From the NCBI GenBank assembly GCA_025345505.1, contig JANVCC010000152.1:496001-560000 (forward strand): DNA of 64,000 bases. Direction: 5' to 3'. Within the stretch, counting starts at the first letter, position 1, and every line of letters starts with the position of its first letter. Origin of the DNA: Todiramphus chloris collaris (taxonomy: Eukaryota > Chordata > Aves > Coraciiformes > Alcedinidae). Made by a program: the position numbers and the translations under genes. Shown piece after piece: positions 38,861 to 52,269 of the stretch. A model generated the notes under the pieces. That model made no database searches, was not told where the DNA came from, and saw nothing but the letters and a program-made list of their open reading frames with translations.

Positions 38861-40260
38861 AAGGGAGCCAAGAGATGTATCACATTAGGATAATCTGTGC
38901 AGTCATTTCTTATACTTTCCTAGAGCACAGATACACTCTGAGAATTTATTAATGCATTGAAATAAATTTAAATCAAACAACACAACAAACAGAAATAGTA
39001 CAAATTATTACTATTTTGGGGTGTGATAAAATGTAGTTTAGAAACTGTTTATAAACCAGACAGAAGCCTATAATTAAGGAACAAACAGAATGAGTGTCAC
39101 TGAATTTAATTTTGCTGGTATCAAAACAGATGAAAGGGCATTATGCATTACTATTGTTTAAAGCTGTAAAGTGTGGGTTTTTTATAAACTAAAGGGAAGG
39201 ATGACAAAAAAAAAATCCTACACTGAAGCTGGAAAAAACCGAACAAAGTATGAAATAATAAGCAGAAATCAATTAAAAGAATAATTAAGAAAACAAATAG
39301 AAATACTGCAGGTTGAATTTCCAAATATTATTTGACATACAATAAAGGCTTTTCAAAAATACATTTTCTACAGTTACTCAAACACACTCAGAAATGGTGG
39401 GGACTTACCAGGGAAATGATTCCATTCTTATAAAGAGTTACCCATTTTTTTTGTGTGTGTATGAAAGAGAGGCAATCACAAAACCATGGGCAATGAAAGA
39501 AGGAAAAAACAGATCAGGAGGAGAAAAAACCTGGAGACTGCAAAACCTGTTTGCTAAATGTTCTAATGCAAAGTCCTGAAGCACTTGTGTGGGAGGGTTT
39601 ATTGACCTTTCACTAGTCCCGCAGGCAAAGTGAAATATTGACCAGCTCTGTCACTGCCCAAATGAAACAAACACACTCCAGGTTTGGAGTATTTATGTTC
39701 TTCCATCATTAGTCTCCAGCAAAAAGAAAATGTATAATCACACAGATAAATTAAATAAAAAGAGAGCCACAACTTATCAACGATTTATGATGAACATTTT
39801 TTCTGTTCACATTGGGGTGACAATCATATTTTGCTTCTCTCAGTTCACTGCCATAACACTTCAGCTTGACAACCCCTGCGGCTCTCTGAGAGTTTGTGGA
39901 GTTACACCACAGTAAAACCACAGAGGTGCAAAGGAGACTCCAGCCTTTTTATACTGACTGCTGTGGAAACTTAAAATAACTAATATCAAAAAAATCCTTC
40001 TTTCTCTGTTGCAGGTATGAACTGTTGCCAGGATAAAAGCATAAGAAACTGTGGTTTTAAATTGAGTTTCTTCTGTGAAGTCTACGAGTGATTCAACATG
40101 ACAGACATTCAAATTACACAAGTTCAGCATGTTCTTGCACAAATCCCCACCCTGTGCCCTTCCCATTTCTATGCTAGCACCTTTGTTATTCCCAATAAAA
40201 TCAATGGCAAATTTTGCCTTCATTTTGCCTTCATGGAAAAGACTCCTTCTATTTCTCTAA

Positions 40261-40310
40261 CATATCTTCTCTTTCTCTATACTATCTTCTCTTTCTATCC
40301 TTTCTCTAGC
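40261..40310 (+). repeat. Pyrimidine-rich imperfect tandem
   Basis: Two imperfect repeats around ATCTTCTCTTTCT with a TC-rich continuation. Just upstream (about 40212-40233) is an 11-bp tandem TTTTGCCTTCA. Confidence 0.6.
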
Positions 40311-42404
40311 AAACATTTGAACTTTTGAGGACTGTGATGGGTCTTGTAATGCCTATTTCAGAAATAACTCCAAGAAGTAAAACCATACAGTTTTTGCAAG
40401 CTCCTTCTGCCTTCCCGAAACATTCCTCTTGCCTCCTTTTCCAGATGTGTTTATAGCAGAAACATACAGGCTCAAGATGCCACCAGAGAGTGAGGGGCTT
40501 TATGTAAATGGACATGAATCAGTCTGAGGGTCTCTGGTCCTGAGCTGATCTCTGTAATAGAGCAGTCTGAGATGTATTCAGAGAGTGTCTGAGTGATGTG
40601 CTTGGGATGATCTGGCTTCATTAAATGTCTGGAAAAAGAGAGAAATTTAGTCATCTAAGAACAAATGTATGAGAAATCCCTTAAAATCAAAACTCTTAGG
40701 CTGATCCAAAAAATTGGATACAAAATTATCGCCTCAGTATAATGGTAGTGCTATGGATCCAAACACGGACGGTGAGGACTTTTATAGATAAAATATGTTT
40801 TGTCTCATTCAGGATGCTAATTTGGTCCCAATCCTGCTATTCTTAGCTATATAAGGATACTAATAATCTGAGGAAGAAATTCTTGGACAGCTACCAGATT
40901 GCTCCTGTGTAGAAGGGTAGCAGGATCTAAATCTGTACTGTCTGTTGCTGGAGTTGTGGTGCCTGGGAAAAGTCGTGCAAAATTTTAAAGAAGCTTTTGT
41001 CAATAAGACTAGTGAATGGTATTTGGGTTTATCATCAGTTTGCAGACCTGAAGCATATAGACGTGACATCTACATCAGCTCTATAAAGTTTTACAGCTAA
41101 TGTTCATATACAGATGTGCTGGCTTTATGTTACATGCTGTTCTGGGGGCTATATATAGGTGGTTCTGGGATATGTGTATATACATTAATTTGTGTAACTC
41201 CTTTATACCAAATAGAAAACTTCAGCCATTTAGTCACCTTTTTTGGTTTGTTTTGATAATATCCATTTCTTTGTAATAAAGATTTTAGAAAAAAAATCTT
41301 AATTTCTTTTTAATAAAGAAACAAGTATTCACTGTATATAAGAATGAAACATTCTCTGTAATACTTTATGTTGTTCTGAGTTTTTATTAGTACAGAGAAA
41401 TATAATAACTTTCTAGAGATTCTGTAACATTTGATTACCAATTAGTTTCACCAGCTATAGAAAATATTTGCCTTAGAAGAACTCAGTGGAAGTTGGGACT
41501 AAATTTTGCCATTGCAAGAATACAAACCACAAGTATGTGTTTGGTACTGAGGTAGAAAGATCCCACATTCCCCATTCTCCCTGCTAACAAAATGAACCAA
41601 AAAACTCCCAAATAATTCTTGTAATAGCAAAATTAAATCTACAGGACAGCTTATAGTGTTCTTATAAATAAGCAGCAACCTCCTGAAATGACCATCACTT
41701 ACTGTGTCTCTGAAAAATGGTCCTACAGTGCTGCCTTTGCAATCCATGATATAAATTCATGTGCAAAAGATAGTGATTAATGGAGTAAGTATGGAGTTCA
41801 TTTTATTCCATTTTATTGGTCTCAAAGTGCACAGTCATTATCTAGGGTCATCCTGAGGGTCTCTACAGTCACTATCATCAATAGCAAGAGGTACTTGAGG
41901 GGGTGAGTCTCATCATCTTCAAGAGCCTCTTTATGAAATGCCACATCACCCTGCAGAGTTGCTTACATCTCTGTAACAGATGAAGGAAGGAACAGGTTCT
42001 GCCATGCCAAGGTGCCTCTTAAAATTAATGTATAGATCAAACAGAAAACTTTAGAAAATCATGTTATAGACAGACACTTTTATTGATCCTTTTGTTTATT
42101 GTCCCAAAATACTTTTCCCTTTTCCTTTTGGAAAACAGTAAGAAATGAAAGGTAGAAAATAACTGTAAAACTTGAGAGGTCTTCTGGTGGCTATACCACC
42201 TGCACCAAAACTGCCCAGGCCAGAGAGAAGTCCTCCAGATGCTAAGGAAGTTTCCATTGCATAAAAATCTCTAAAATACACTTTTAGATCTGAAATACAG
42301 CAAAAGTTCTGAAAAAATCAGAGTCAAATTAGTCAGATATCCCCAGGTTTATCTGCATGATCATGTATCTTGCCCAGTAGCCAGAACTGGGGGCAGATGT
42401 ATGG

Positions 42405-42447
42405 CACAGCTCTAAACAAAGAGACAAACAGAAGCTCTGCCAAATCC
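42405..42447 (+). repeat. 43-nt dispersed motif, copy 1
   Basis: Matches 55320-55362 at 38 of 43 positions without gaps by hand. It begins CACAGCTCTAAACAAAG in both. The minus strand encodes a shared LLFV(S/A)LFRAV string. Family unknown. Confidence 0.6.
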
Positions 42448-43984
42448 ATGCCGCTGTTCCAAGGCCATGAATTCAATGAGTCTTTTGCATCAATTGTTTT
42501 CTCTTGGGCTAGTGCATGACATGTCACGCTGCATGTGAGGAGCTGGGATAAGACCCTGTCGCTCTATTGTCTTGGCCTCTTCCAAAGAATCTCATTATGA
42601 ACCTGAAGAGTTTGGCTAATGGAGTTTAAAGTGACAGAGTCTTTTATAGTGCAATAAAACCTTTTAAGATGTACTTCAGGGGCTTCTAATTCTCTCAGCA
42701 ACACAGTAAATATAATGAACATAAAAATTATCCTTGCAGATGTTGTAGTGTCAGTAACAATAACAAAATCTCAGCACGGCACAGGACCAAAATAGCATCT
42801 GGGATTTTGATTCACTCAATTTAATCACACAGAATTTGGGCATTTACGGTTTTACAGTTTTTGTTTATTGATTTACAGTATTTTAATAAGATTGCTGTGA
42901 AAACATATATGCTGAACTGGTACTTATATGGGACATATACCAATGCCCATCACTTCCCTCATTGCTTTCTATAGAGTGCTAATTTGCAGCCCTCTGGAGC
43001 TCACAGGAAGATTTAACATTAAACACCCTGCTGCCTAGTATGAGGGGAAGATGACTAATAACTATTTCCCAAGCCCATCAAAAGACCATGAAGCCTTCTA
43101 AGACTTTGCAATAAGGGAAAATAAAAAATACAGAATGAAGCAATTTATATTTCTGCTGATTTAAAACCGAGTGGGGAAATACTAGTAAAGCAACACGCTG
43201 ATCTATCGGTCACTGCTCAGGCAATTTTCAAAGCATTCTGAGTATAAAAGCCATTTGTTGCTTTGTGGCCTACACAAAAGTGCCAGTAGTTTCAAATTTG
43301 TGAGTGAGAGGCCACAGGGAATCAACTCTTCCCATACCCATATAGCTGAGCACACACACACATGCAGTGAAGGATTTGTCATGTGTAAGTTATGCCATGT
43401 AGAAGTTAGGTATCTGACTTAGGCATCTGCCAATGTTTGGGGAGCAGTTCATCTGTCATCAGATGCCCCCAATTGGTGATCAGGGTATCTGAGGAAAAAG
43501 GTACAGGTGAACGTATTCTGCAAGTAAACAGAAGGTCTGGCCTCAGGGCATGTCATGCTGCTGCCTCCCCTGAAACCCACATTTAGTAACCCAGAGTTTC
43601 CCACAAAATATACAAAATAAGTACTGTGGCCCTGGATGGTGCAGGACACCACTGCCCAGGATGTGCTCACCACTAGCACCACTGCTGTTCCCAGTCCCTG
43701 TCAAAAACTGCTCTCGTGAATGACTGCATTAAAGACTGAATTAAAAAAGCTGCTGGGAAAATTATTTCATTTCTGAAGACATGCAAATGACTGTCAGCTT
43801 CACCCATGGGAATAGTTTTTTTCCCTGGAGACTCAGGTAATATCTCTTGTCATAAAAAGGACACTGTGAAAATCAAGGTTTTCCAGAAGCCCTTGCCCCA
43901 TGATCCACTTCCAGATTACAATGGTGATCTGTTGTGTGTCCTCTCAGTGATTCCCACTACATGAGCCATGCAACCTCTTCCTAA

Positions 43985-45169
43985 TGCTGTTGATAAGGCT
44001 GACTCTCAGGTGGTGCAACTGGTGTAAGTGCAGTGGTTGCTGACAGCTTGACAAGTAGAGTAACACTGTGCTCTGTAAAGGCAAGGAACACACTGGAGCA
44101 AAGTATGTCCCACATGACATCCTTGTCTCTAAATTGGAGAGACATGGATATGATGGATGGACCTACCACTCAGTGGATAAGTAATTGGTTGGATGGTTGC
44201 ACTCAAAAAGTAGCAGTCCTCAGGTAACTGTATTGGGACCAACACTGTTTAACATCTTAGTTGTNNNNNNNNNNCCTCAGGTAACTGTATTGGGACCAAC
44301 ACTGTTTAACATCTTAGTTGTCAACTGGGACAGGGGGATTGAGTGAACCCTCAGCAAGTTTATCAGTGACACAAAGCTGTGTGGTGTGGTTGACACACTG
44401 GCAGGATGTCATCCAGAGGGATCATGACAGACTTGAGACTTGGGCCCGTGCAAATCTCACAAAGTTAAAAAATGCAAAGTGCAAGGTCCTGCACCTGGGT
44501 CACAGCAATCCCAAGGACAACTAGAGGCTGGGCAATGAGTAGATTGAAAGCAGCCCTGTGGAGAAGGACTTGGAGGTATTTGTGGATGAAAAACTGAACA
44601 TGAGCCAGCAATGTGAGTTTGCAGCCCAGAAGACCAACTGTATCCCAGGCTCCATCAAGAGAAGTGTGGCCAGCAGATTAAGGGAGGTGATTCTCCTTCT
44701 CTGAACTGCTCATGAGAACCCATCTGGAGTACTGTGTTTAGCTCTGGAGTCCCCAGCATAACAAAGCCGTGGACCTGCTTGAGCATATCCAGAGGAAGAC
44801 CATGAAGATGAGAAGCAAAGGCACTGGGGAAACTTTATAGCAGCCTTCCAGTGCTTAAAGAGGGCCTCCAGGAAAGATGGGGACTCTATCAGGGAGTGTA
44901 GTGATAGGGCAAGAGGTAATGTTTTTAAACTGAAAAATGGTAGATTTAGATTAGATATTAGGACAAATTTCTTTATTGTGAGGGTGGTAAGACATTGGAA
45001 TAAGTTGTTCAGGGAAGTTGTGTATGCTCCATCTCTGGAAGTGCTCAAATATGGGGCTTTAAGCACCTGGTCTAGTGGGAGGTGCTCCTGCCCATGGCAG
45101 GGGGATTGGAACTAGATGAACTTTAAAGGTCCTTTACAACCCAAACCATTCTACAGTTCTATGATTCTA
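43985..45169 (+). mobile_element. CR1 LINE fragment with internal assembly gap
   Basis: Plus-strand CR1. Blocks seen in order are: CATCCTTGTCTCTAAATTGG, ATTGGGACCAACACTGTTTA (RT palm), AAGTTTATCAGTGACACAAA, CAAGGTCCTGCACCTGGGTC, GAAGTGTGGCCAGCAGATTA, CTGGAGTACTGTGTTTAGCT, AGTGATAGGGCAAGAGGTAA and ATTTAGATTAGATATTAGGA. The 3' UTR is CATGGCAGGGGGATTGGAAC, followed by CATTCTACAGTTCTATGATTC. Stops and indels make it non-functional. A 10-N gap with duplicated flanks lies inside at 44265-44274. The 5' edge is approximate. Confidence 0.92.
44218..44321 (+). other. Assembly gap (10 N) with exactly duplicated 47-bp flanks
   Basis: Positions 44218-44264 and 44275-44321 are identical 47-mers that start CCTCAGGTAACTG and end CTTAGTTGT, separated by N at 44265-44274. 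Deleting the Ns and one copy restores the continuous CR1 order expected at this point. It is therefore most simply a failed contig overlap and not real missing DNA. Confidence 0.92.
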
Positions 45170-48100
45170 TTAAAGACTTTGGTATTAATTTTTGAGCAAA
45201 AGAGTTTAGTTAGAGTGAATGGCCATTCCTTATGTTACCGGAAATACTTTCTTTCTTCCTTCCATTATACTTGGCCAGAGAGCAGCTCTGAGTCATACTT
45301 TTGCTTATTTATATACTGCTGCCCTTTACATCTTTCAGATGAGCCAGAAAGCATCATCAAAACAGGCTGAAATTTCCCTGTCACTGCTTGACCCGGCATT
45401 CCTTCAGCTGTGTGGTATAACATCACTCTTTTTGTAATGTTGAGTGCTCACTTTGTGCTCTGAAGTGTCTGGCCTCAGAGTTTGACGTGTGTGGTTGGAT
45501 GAAGTCAAATTTCCTCTCCCTGCAATTAATATGTTTTTGGAGTATTATGTTGGGTTTTTTTCTTGTGCTGATTCAAGAACAGTCAACAGCAGTAGTAAAG
45601 TGTTTTTTACTCCTTCCCAGATTAAATCTGTATGCTTTCTTTATTTTCCACTTTCTAAGGAGTGTTTGCTAGCAATATCAGCTGATCTAGTTTGGCATCA
45701 CTTGATGAATCAAGAACACTATTATTAATATCCCAGCTGCCAGAGGAGCAGAATCTAACTGTATGCCCTCCTCTGGGGTTTTAGTCCATTCAGATGGGAA
45801 CTCTGAATAAGTTGATAAGTCAATAACATCAGACTTTTCACATTAGAGGCAATGACTCACTCTCACATTTTATTTCTTTCTGTCATATAACAAACAACAG
45901 TTCATTTTTATGCTGTTCTGGGTAGATAATATAACTAAACAACCACTTTGGTGAGAAGAGAAAGCAAGCATGTCAAGGAAGGGAAGAAATTGGGGATTAT
46001 TTAGACTTTTTTATCATTCATTTTTTTCCATTTAAAAATGTCAATTCCAATACTGTTGAAAGGGAAACAAAAGGAACTGTCAGCTATTACCATGAACAAA
46101 GCATAATTTACTTCAACCATGAATTTCACCATTATTTTGTAGGCAGAACATCCCATGAACAATAAATTTTGGTATCTACTGACATTAGCAATAAAGGCTA
46201 CCCCAGGCACAACATTTATTTCAGTCAAGCATTATGTATTCTTAAGCTGCCAAACATGAGATCTGTCAGAAACAGCATCTGGGACACTAATGACAGCTAC
46301 ATAGTGATATATCACAATAAGCTTCTCAAGAAAAAATTTAAATATATTTCAAAATCATTGAAATGGTTATTATGCTGAGTGGGCCCTGCACTTTCCTATA
46401 ATAGTTCCATATTGAAAGCTCTTGCAATTCAGCAAAGGAAATCGGTTAGTGGATGCAAACAGCTGGATCCTTTTTATTAAAAAAAAACAAAAAACAAACC
46501 CTCTAATACTCCTGAGGAGTTTGATCCCCAAAAGAGAATTACTTTTTATAGTGAGAAAGCACTATTGCTTTTTTTTTTCCCCCTGACACTACATAAGCAA
46601 ATTTTTAGCCTCTTGCATATCATTTCAAAATACATATTTGCTTTGATGTCTCAGTGCTGGGACCTAAATTCTTTGCTGATTCACACTCTGTCAAATCAAT
46701 GCAGCAATTGCATGTAAACCATTACATTTCAAAGCCTTGTCTATCCCAATCTTGCAAACTCAGCTCTATGTTAATGTATGAAAATTATATTGTACCCTGG
46801 ACAATCTCTTATTTACTTTAAAGTATCTCACCCATGATCTCCAAGGCTGGGCACATGTTCCCACTCACCACTGTGCTCCTTGAGGTGGAATTCTGATCCA
46901 GAGAGTGCGCTTCTAAGAGCATTTCACCACAGATTATTTTCTCTTTTTTAATTTTCATGTGTTTTTTTAGCTAATAGGGGGAACTGGTGCTTATTTCTTT
47001 GGACTTTTAATCTGGCAATCTTTTCACAAAGCATTAGAGAGTTGTATCATGTCATAGCAGCTCGGGTTAGTCATTCACGATCAACACGCTGCCCCCAAAA
47101 TCTCCATGAAGGAGCCCGTGAAACACCAGCCTCTGACATGCTGCACAAGGACAGGGAATGGGGTGTACTAAGCAGCTCTTGTGACCTGGAACAGCTCAGC
47201 ACTGGGTGATCTGCGGGATATTAAGTGACATAAATGGAAGGAAGACATATCAACAGATTCAGGAGAGCCATATTAGGAAGAGCTAGATTTGAATTTTTAA
47301 GCCTCCATGGTGGAGTTCCACAACTATCACTCACAACCTAATACGGTATGAAAATTCCTAATTATTTTGTTTTCATTGGGGCATAATTGTCATCACCTTT
47401 TTATGGTATTTCCTTGCAAATCAACTTACATGTCATAGGGCAGAAGGAAGAGGCTTTTTAATACCTATAGTTGGTCAAGTCACATTAGAAGATGCAAAGT
47501 AAGTGCTGATTCTTCAAAAGCAACTTTTGTCACAAGAATACATCAAGGTCTGATTAAGTTTCACCAGGAGAGTTTTCTTAGCTCCAGGAGGATACACTTT
47601 CCTTCTGTTAGAACTGTTCCATACTGTATGTATAATTGAATAATTATTGTGTGAGAGAGATAGAAATATAATATAGGAACTGATAGACAAAGAGAGAGGC
47701 TGTCTCCAAAGCCCAATGGCTAGAGAAGTCACCTCAGATGTTGGAAGCCTTAATCCCAGCAGCCAACTCCAGCTCTGACAGAGAGTTTACTACAGATATG
47801 ACATGTAAGGAAGAAGTGTGTATTGCATACAGTAAAGAGTACTTCAGAAGATTTTGTTTCCTCCCTTAACATTTCACTCCAGTATTCCACCTTAGCCTAA
47901 TTTCAGCACAAGGCTACCCATCTCTTTTAATGGTGTATGACAATTCAGGGGCAGTAAGCTTAAAATTAAATTAATTTTTTTTTTTGTAAGACTTCTGTAT
48001 AGAAAATATACTATCTGCATATATTTTTAGACAAATGCTGACAATTGGTTCACCTATTAAATCATGTTATGGATGGATTTTAGTATAATAAAATACTGAA

Positions 48101-48950
48101 GTGCAAAGCAGAGGTGGCCAGTGTGGAATACATTTCATTTACTATCTGGAAACCACTCACATATTCTTAGGGACTCGGTGTTATTGACAAATTTATAAAT
48201 AACTGTAATTTTAACAAGGCAGGTTGAAAGAACGCTATTGCTATTATTACACACACTTGTAATGTTTTTGGGGAGTGTAATTGGCCCATCAGGAAAGTAT
48301 GGCTCTCATTTTTCGTCTTCCTGACTGCCTGCAGTAACTGGTGGGTTGTTTCATTGTCTTCTTGGTTTATTTCAGAAGGCAATGAAACAGTTAAATATAA
48401 TTTCTGGACCCCAACATGAAGCAGGAATGAGTTATTACCAGTCACCAAAGGATGAGGGCAGGGAAAAGGACAAACCTCCTTCCAGGAATGGAAGAAAAGG
48501 CATCATTCCTTACCATGCTCATGTAAACTCGGGTCTGTCTCTGCACATATGGTGGAAGGACATTGGGCAGAGTTTGTGAAAGCAGGTGGAGGAGCCACCG
48601 CTGAGCTTGGCAAAGTCTCTGGGCTGAACTCAGATGCACTGGTACTGCTGTCTAGCCCTGGCAGCTATCAGGGTGCTGCTAAACTCCATTCTTCTCTTTA
48701 CCTACACGTCAACTCAAACTTCTCACTGAAACACTTAACTTCCTCCAAGTCTTCACTTAAAGAGTTGATTCACTTTAATTAGTTGATTTTTTTATATATA
48801 TATATGAAAGATGTCTATTCATACATATACACCCATTCCTACTCAAAGATGTGTGTATACGAGAAAAATGCATGCGCATATATATATACCTATGTTTAAA
48901 TATGTACACAAAATAAAATCACACGCATATATAGCCTCTTGATGTCAACT

Positions 48951-49093
48951 GAAAGAGGGCAGAAAAGAGCAGAGACAAGAAGGAGAATGTGAGAGAGAAA
49001 GAGGGAGAAATTAAGGGAAGGCAGGCAGGCAGACTGGTTGGGGGAGAAGGGAAAGCAGGGAGGAGAGAAGGAATGGGAAGAAGGAAAATAATA
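48951..49093 (+). repeat. Polypurine-rich tract
   Basis: About 143 nt that is strongly A+G on the plus strand. It contains GAGA, GGGAGAAGGGAAAG and AGGAGAGAAGG stretches and a GGCA tandem around 49020-49032. A few pyrimidines interrupt it. Such tracts can form triplex DNA. Confidence 0.7.
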
Positions 49094-49769
49094 GACCCAA
49101 AACCCACTGGTCTTGTATTTGCCTCTGAACTGGATTGGACTAGGTGTTTCCACAGAAAGGCATGTGCTTTCTGAAGCATCAGAGCATGAGGCTATAAGCC
49201 CTTTCTAAAACAGATAACAACTGAATCTCTAACTATTAAACATGTGGTTTAATTTCCACCTCACTTGATAAAACAGCTTTTTACATGTTTTGCTGTCCTG
49301 AGTATATAAATTCTGTTTTCAGCATGACTATAAACAGGAAATCCTTTTGTTTTAACTGAAAGCATGAAACCAGAAAAAATCTTTGCATGTAAAATACCAC
49401 AAATTTTTGTGGTTTACTATATTGAAATTTAAAAAAATAAATAAATAAGCAAAACACTAAAGACTGAAGCAGGACAATAATAGCATTTTCTACAAATGCA
49501 TTATATAAATCTAAGTAGTGTCTTGAATCTCAAAAGGCTCCATATAGATTACACAACACACCTTGCAGCCTGTGTACCTCATAGGAATTAAATCGTATGT
49601 CATTTCCATGAAACAGAACAGGGAGTTGCAGGCAAGATTATTATTCAATCAAGTAAGGATCTTTTCTTTTGGGTACATTAAAAAATCCAGTGATAAGCAA
49701 TATGATTTTAGTCTTCTGAGCATGGATTAAACAGACCAAAATATACAGTGTGATAGACTAAAAAAAACC

Positions 49770-49786
49770 TTTTTTTTTTTTTTTAC
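49770..49786 (+). repeat. Poly-T run (about 17)
   Basis: T-rich run after AAAAAAAACC, followed by ACTTTTTCTTTTTT. On the minus strand an AATAAA lies about 35-40 bases upstream of the A-run, but no retroposed gene was recognised. Confidence 0.7.
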
Positions 49787-51970
49787 TTTTTCTTTTTTAA
49801 ATAAAAAAGCAGCTTTATTCTAAAGCACCTAGAGTTCATATGCACACAATGTACATGAGCAACGAAGCAGAAAGTTAAATCACTTAGCGCTACCTGCATT
49901 ATGCTCTCTCACCCTCAGGTCCTCACCTAATCATCACTTTGAGTATCACTTCCAACAGACTATACACTGGCTCACATAAATCTATGCACAACTCAGGGAT
50001 GTCTGCAGCTGAGAAAGGGTACAAATGGTACAATTTTGGGAGGACCCAAGTTAATTCATAGAAAGAAACAGCTTCCATTGTAATGTCTGCTTATGTATAC
50101 CCATCATATACTTGCAGAATGATAAATGTACTTCAAAAGAAAATCTTCAGTGGCATTTTCCATACTCTTTTGCTTATTAATGACCTTGAAAAAAATTACC
50201 TGCTACCCATAGAAAAATAATGCTTGTTGAATATTAACACACCCTGAGGATATTCCAGTCTCACAATTTTTGTGTAATGGTTTTGTATCTTTAAGAGACA
50301 TTAATCAATAAAGAAAGGTGAACAGATAAAATAGTTTCAGGGAGAGAACCACATTTTAAGACCCCTTCCTCGTAGAAAATCATGAGTAGAAATGAAAATT
50401 GCATGAAAAATTCAAAGGCCCTGGAAGCTAGACCTGTTTGGAATTTCACACAGTGAAGCTATAAAGAAGCAGAAACCCTGTCCTATTTTAAATGCATTTT
50501 AACCCTTCACTAGAGAGTTGCTATCAGCACATGATAGTAGAAAATCTATGCTAAAAAGGAAAAGTAAATCCCTATCTATTATCTATTAAATATTTCCCTT
50601 GTAATGTAATACAACTATGTTGTGGAGAATACTAAAAATATTGCATATAATCTTTGTATGTATTACAGGAGAGGAAGTAAGGAAGAATCCCTTGTGAGCT
50701 GATTAGGAATTTTCTTACGCCTTTTGCCTTCCAGTCTAAGCTCTGTGGATTTTTTCTGGACTAAAAGTCTCCCAGCTTGTTTTCTTCAGTAAAAACAACT
50801 CAGGTCTTGGCGGTACAAGAAAACAGTGGCAGATTTTAAGGTAAGGGCCTAGCAGACAATCTGAAGGGAACAAAATGCTACTAAGATTTTGTGGAATGTC
50901 ATAAAAAACACAGGTTTTTCTTTTTCTGTAGACAGGCTTTAATAGATTTGATGTCAGTAGGAAACAGGTGCCATTCTTCCTATTATCTAAGTAATTGTAC
51001 AGTGACATTAAGATGTTAAATATTTCAGCATTTGGAAAAAGAAGTTGGATTGTTTATTTTCATTGTGAAAAATCATTGGAAGGAGAGTGTGAGGTATCAC
51101 TTAATATCTTGGCTGAGATGGCTAACTAACAGATGGCTCAGTGTAGGAGAGGTGAAAAATACACTGAATTACTTGTTCAAGATGAAGAAGGAAGCTTTCA
51201 TCAGAGCAAGATGCTGATCCTGGACTTTGCTATCTTGTGATCTAATCCTCCATCTCATGGCTTCACAAAAAACTTCGCATCTTCTGTGGTGCTCAAAACA
51301 AATTCTACTCCTAAAATTTTGCATTTCTTATATAGCTTTCTTACTGCACCAGAGGTCTAGGTATGATGGTTTAACCTTGGGGGAAATGCTGCATGCTCTA
51401 TTACTGCATAATGAGTTGATGCAAAACAACCTCAGTGTCAGCTATCACCTTGTTGCTGGTCTGAAGGTAGAGAAAGGAAAACAGCCTCTGGTTCTGGACT
51501 ACCATCCAAGAGACATATGTTGAAATGCCAGATATTTCTACTGTCTTTGTGCTTTCTGGCAAGCCAGGTAATTCCTCTGTACCTTAGTCATTCATCTGAT
51601 AAGTGAAAAATCTGTTTAAAGAGAGTTTATGTGAAGATTGAGACCATCTCTTTCTTCCACATTTAGATGCCCTAAATTTCATCCACATCCATTAACCCAT
51701 CTGTCCTGTGTTCCCTACTAGCAACTAACTCTAAGCCCACAGGATGCACCAGGTGCAAGATGGAAGTATGGCTGACTGTAGTGAGCAGCGTGCCTGACAT
51801 AGTAGAACTACAAGAACATCTTGAGCTGCTAGTAATCTATTTAACTATATATACAAAATAGAATTTTAGTTTTACACAACTGTGTCACATGTATATTTGG
51901 GTACAGATGAAATGTGAAATTTGCCCAGAAAGCATCCATTTTCTCCTTACAGCAGTGCTCTATGTAGAAG

Positions 51971-52000
51971 AAAATAAATAAATAAATAAATAAATAAATA
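51971..52000 (+). repeat. (AAAT)n microsatellite
   Basis: About seven AAAT/TAAA units. They give the LFIYLFI periodicity of a short minus-strand frame. Confidence 0.9.
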
Positions 52001-52249
52001 TAGTCCTGAATCAAACATGGTCCCTTCCCAAAAGATAAGAACATGCCAGTTGTGTTTTCTTGAGCTGTCATCTATTTCCTCAGTTTCTCATAACAATGAT
52101 CCCAATTTTTCTGTCAGGGTAATTAGACTAACCTAGTTAGTGGTCAGCACTTTCTTTTCCATTCTTCTGCAAGCTGCAAAATGAGCAGTTTGTCAAAACG
52201 CAGAGAACTTCATATTCAGGTGACTGAGGAAGCCAAGCCTGAATATTTT

Positions 52250-52269
52250 GTGCACATTTAAATGTGCAC
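52250..52269. repeat. 20-bp perfect palindrome
   Basis: GTGCACATTTAAATGTGCAC equals its own reverse complement, centred on TTTAAA with GTGCAC at each end. It could form a small cruciform or bind a dimeric protein. No gene context is available. Confidence 0.9.

Larger units (their letters stand above)
35973..43984. other. Unique non-coding stretch, no gene recognised
   Basis: Contains a G-quadruplex motif at 37327-37349, a T16 run at 38845-38860, AT-rich sequence at about 38935-39390 and a pyrimidine-rich tandem near 40261-40310. A 43-nt motif at 42405-42447 has a diverged partner at 55320. Frames reach 126 codons or fewer and show no recognised domain. Confidence 0.5.

Noticed and set aside
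49770-50700. Minus-strand processed retrocopy ending at the poly-T run
   Set aside because: An AATAAA lies at a plausible distance, but no coding similarity or flanking duplication could be found to the right.
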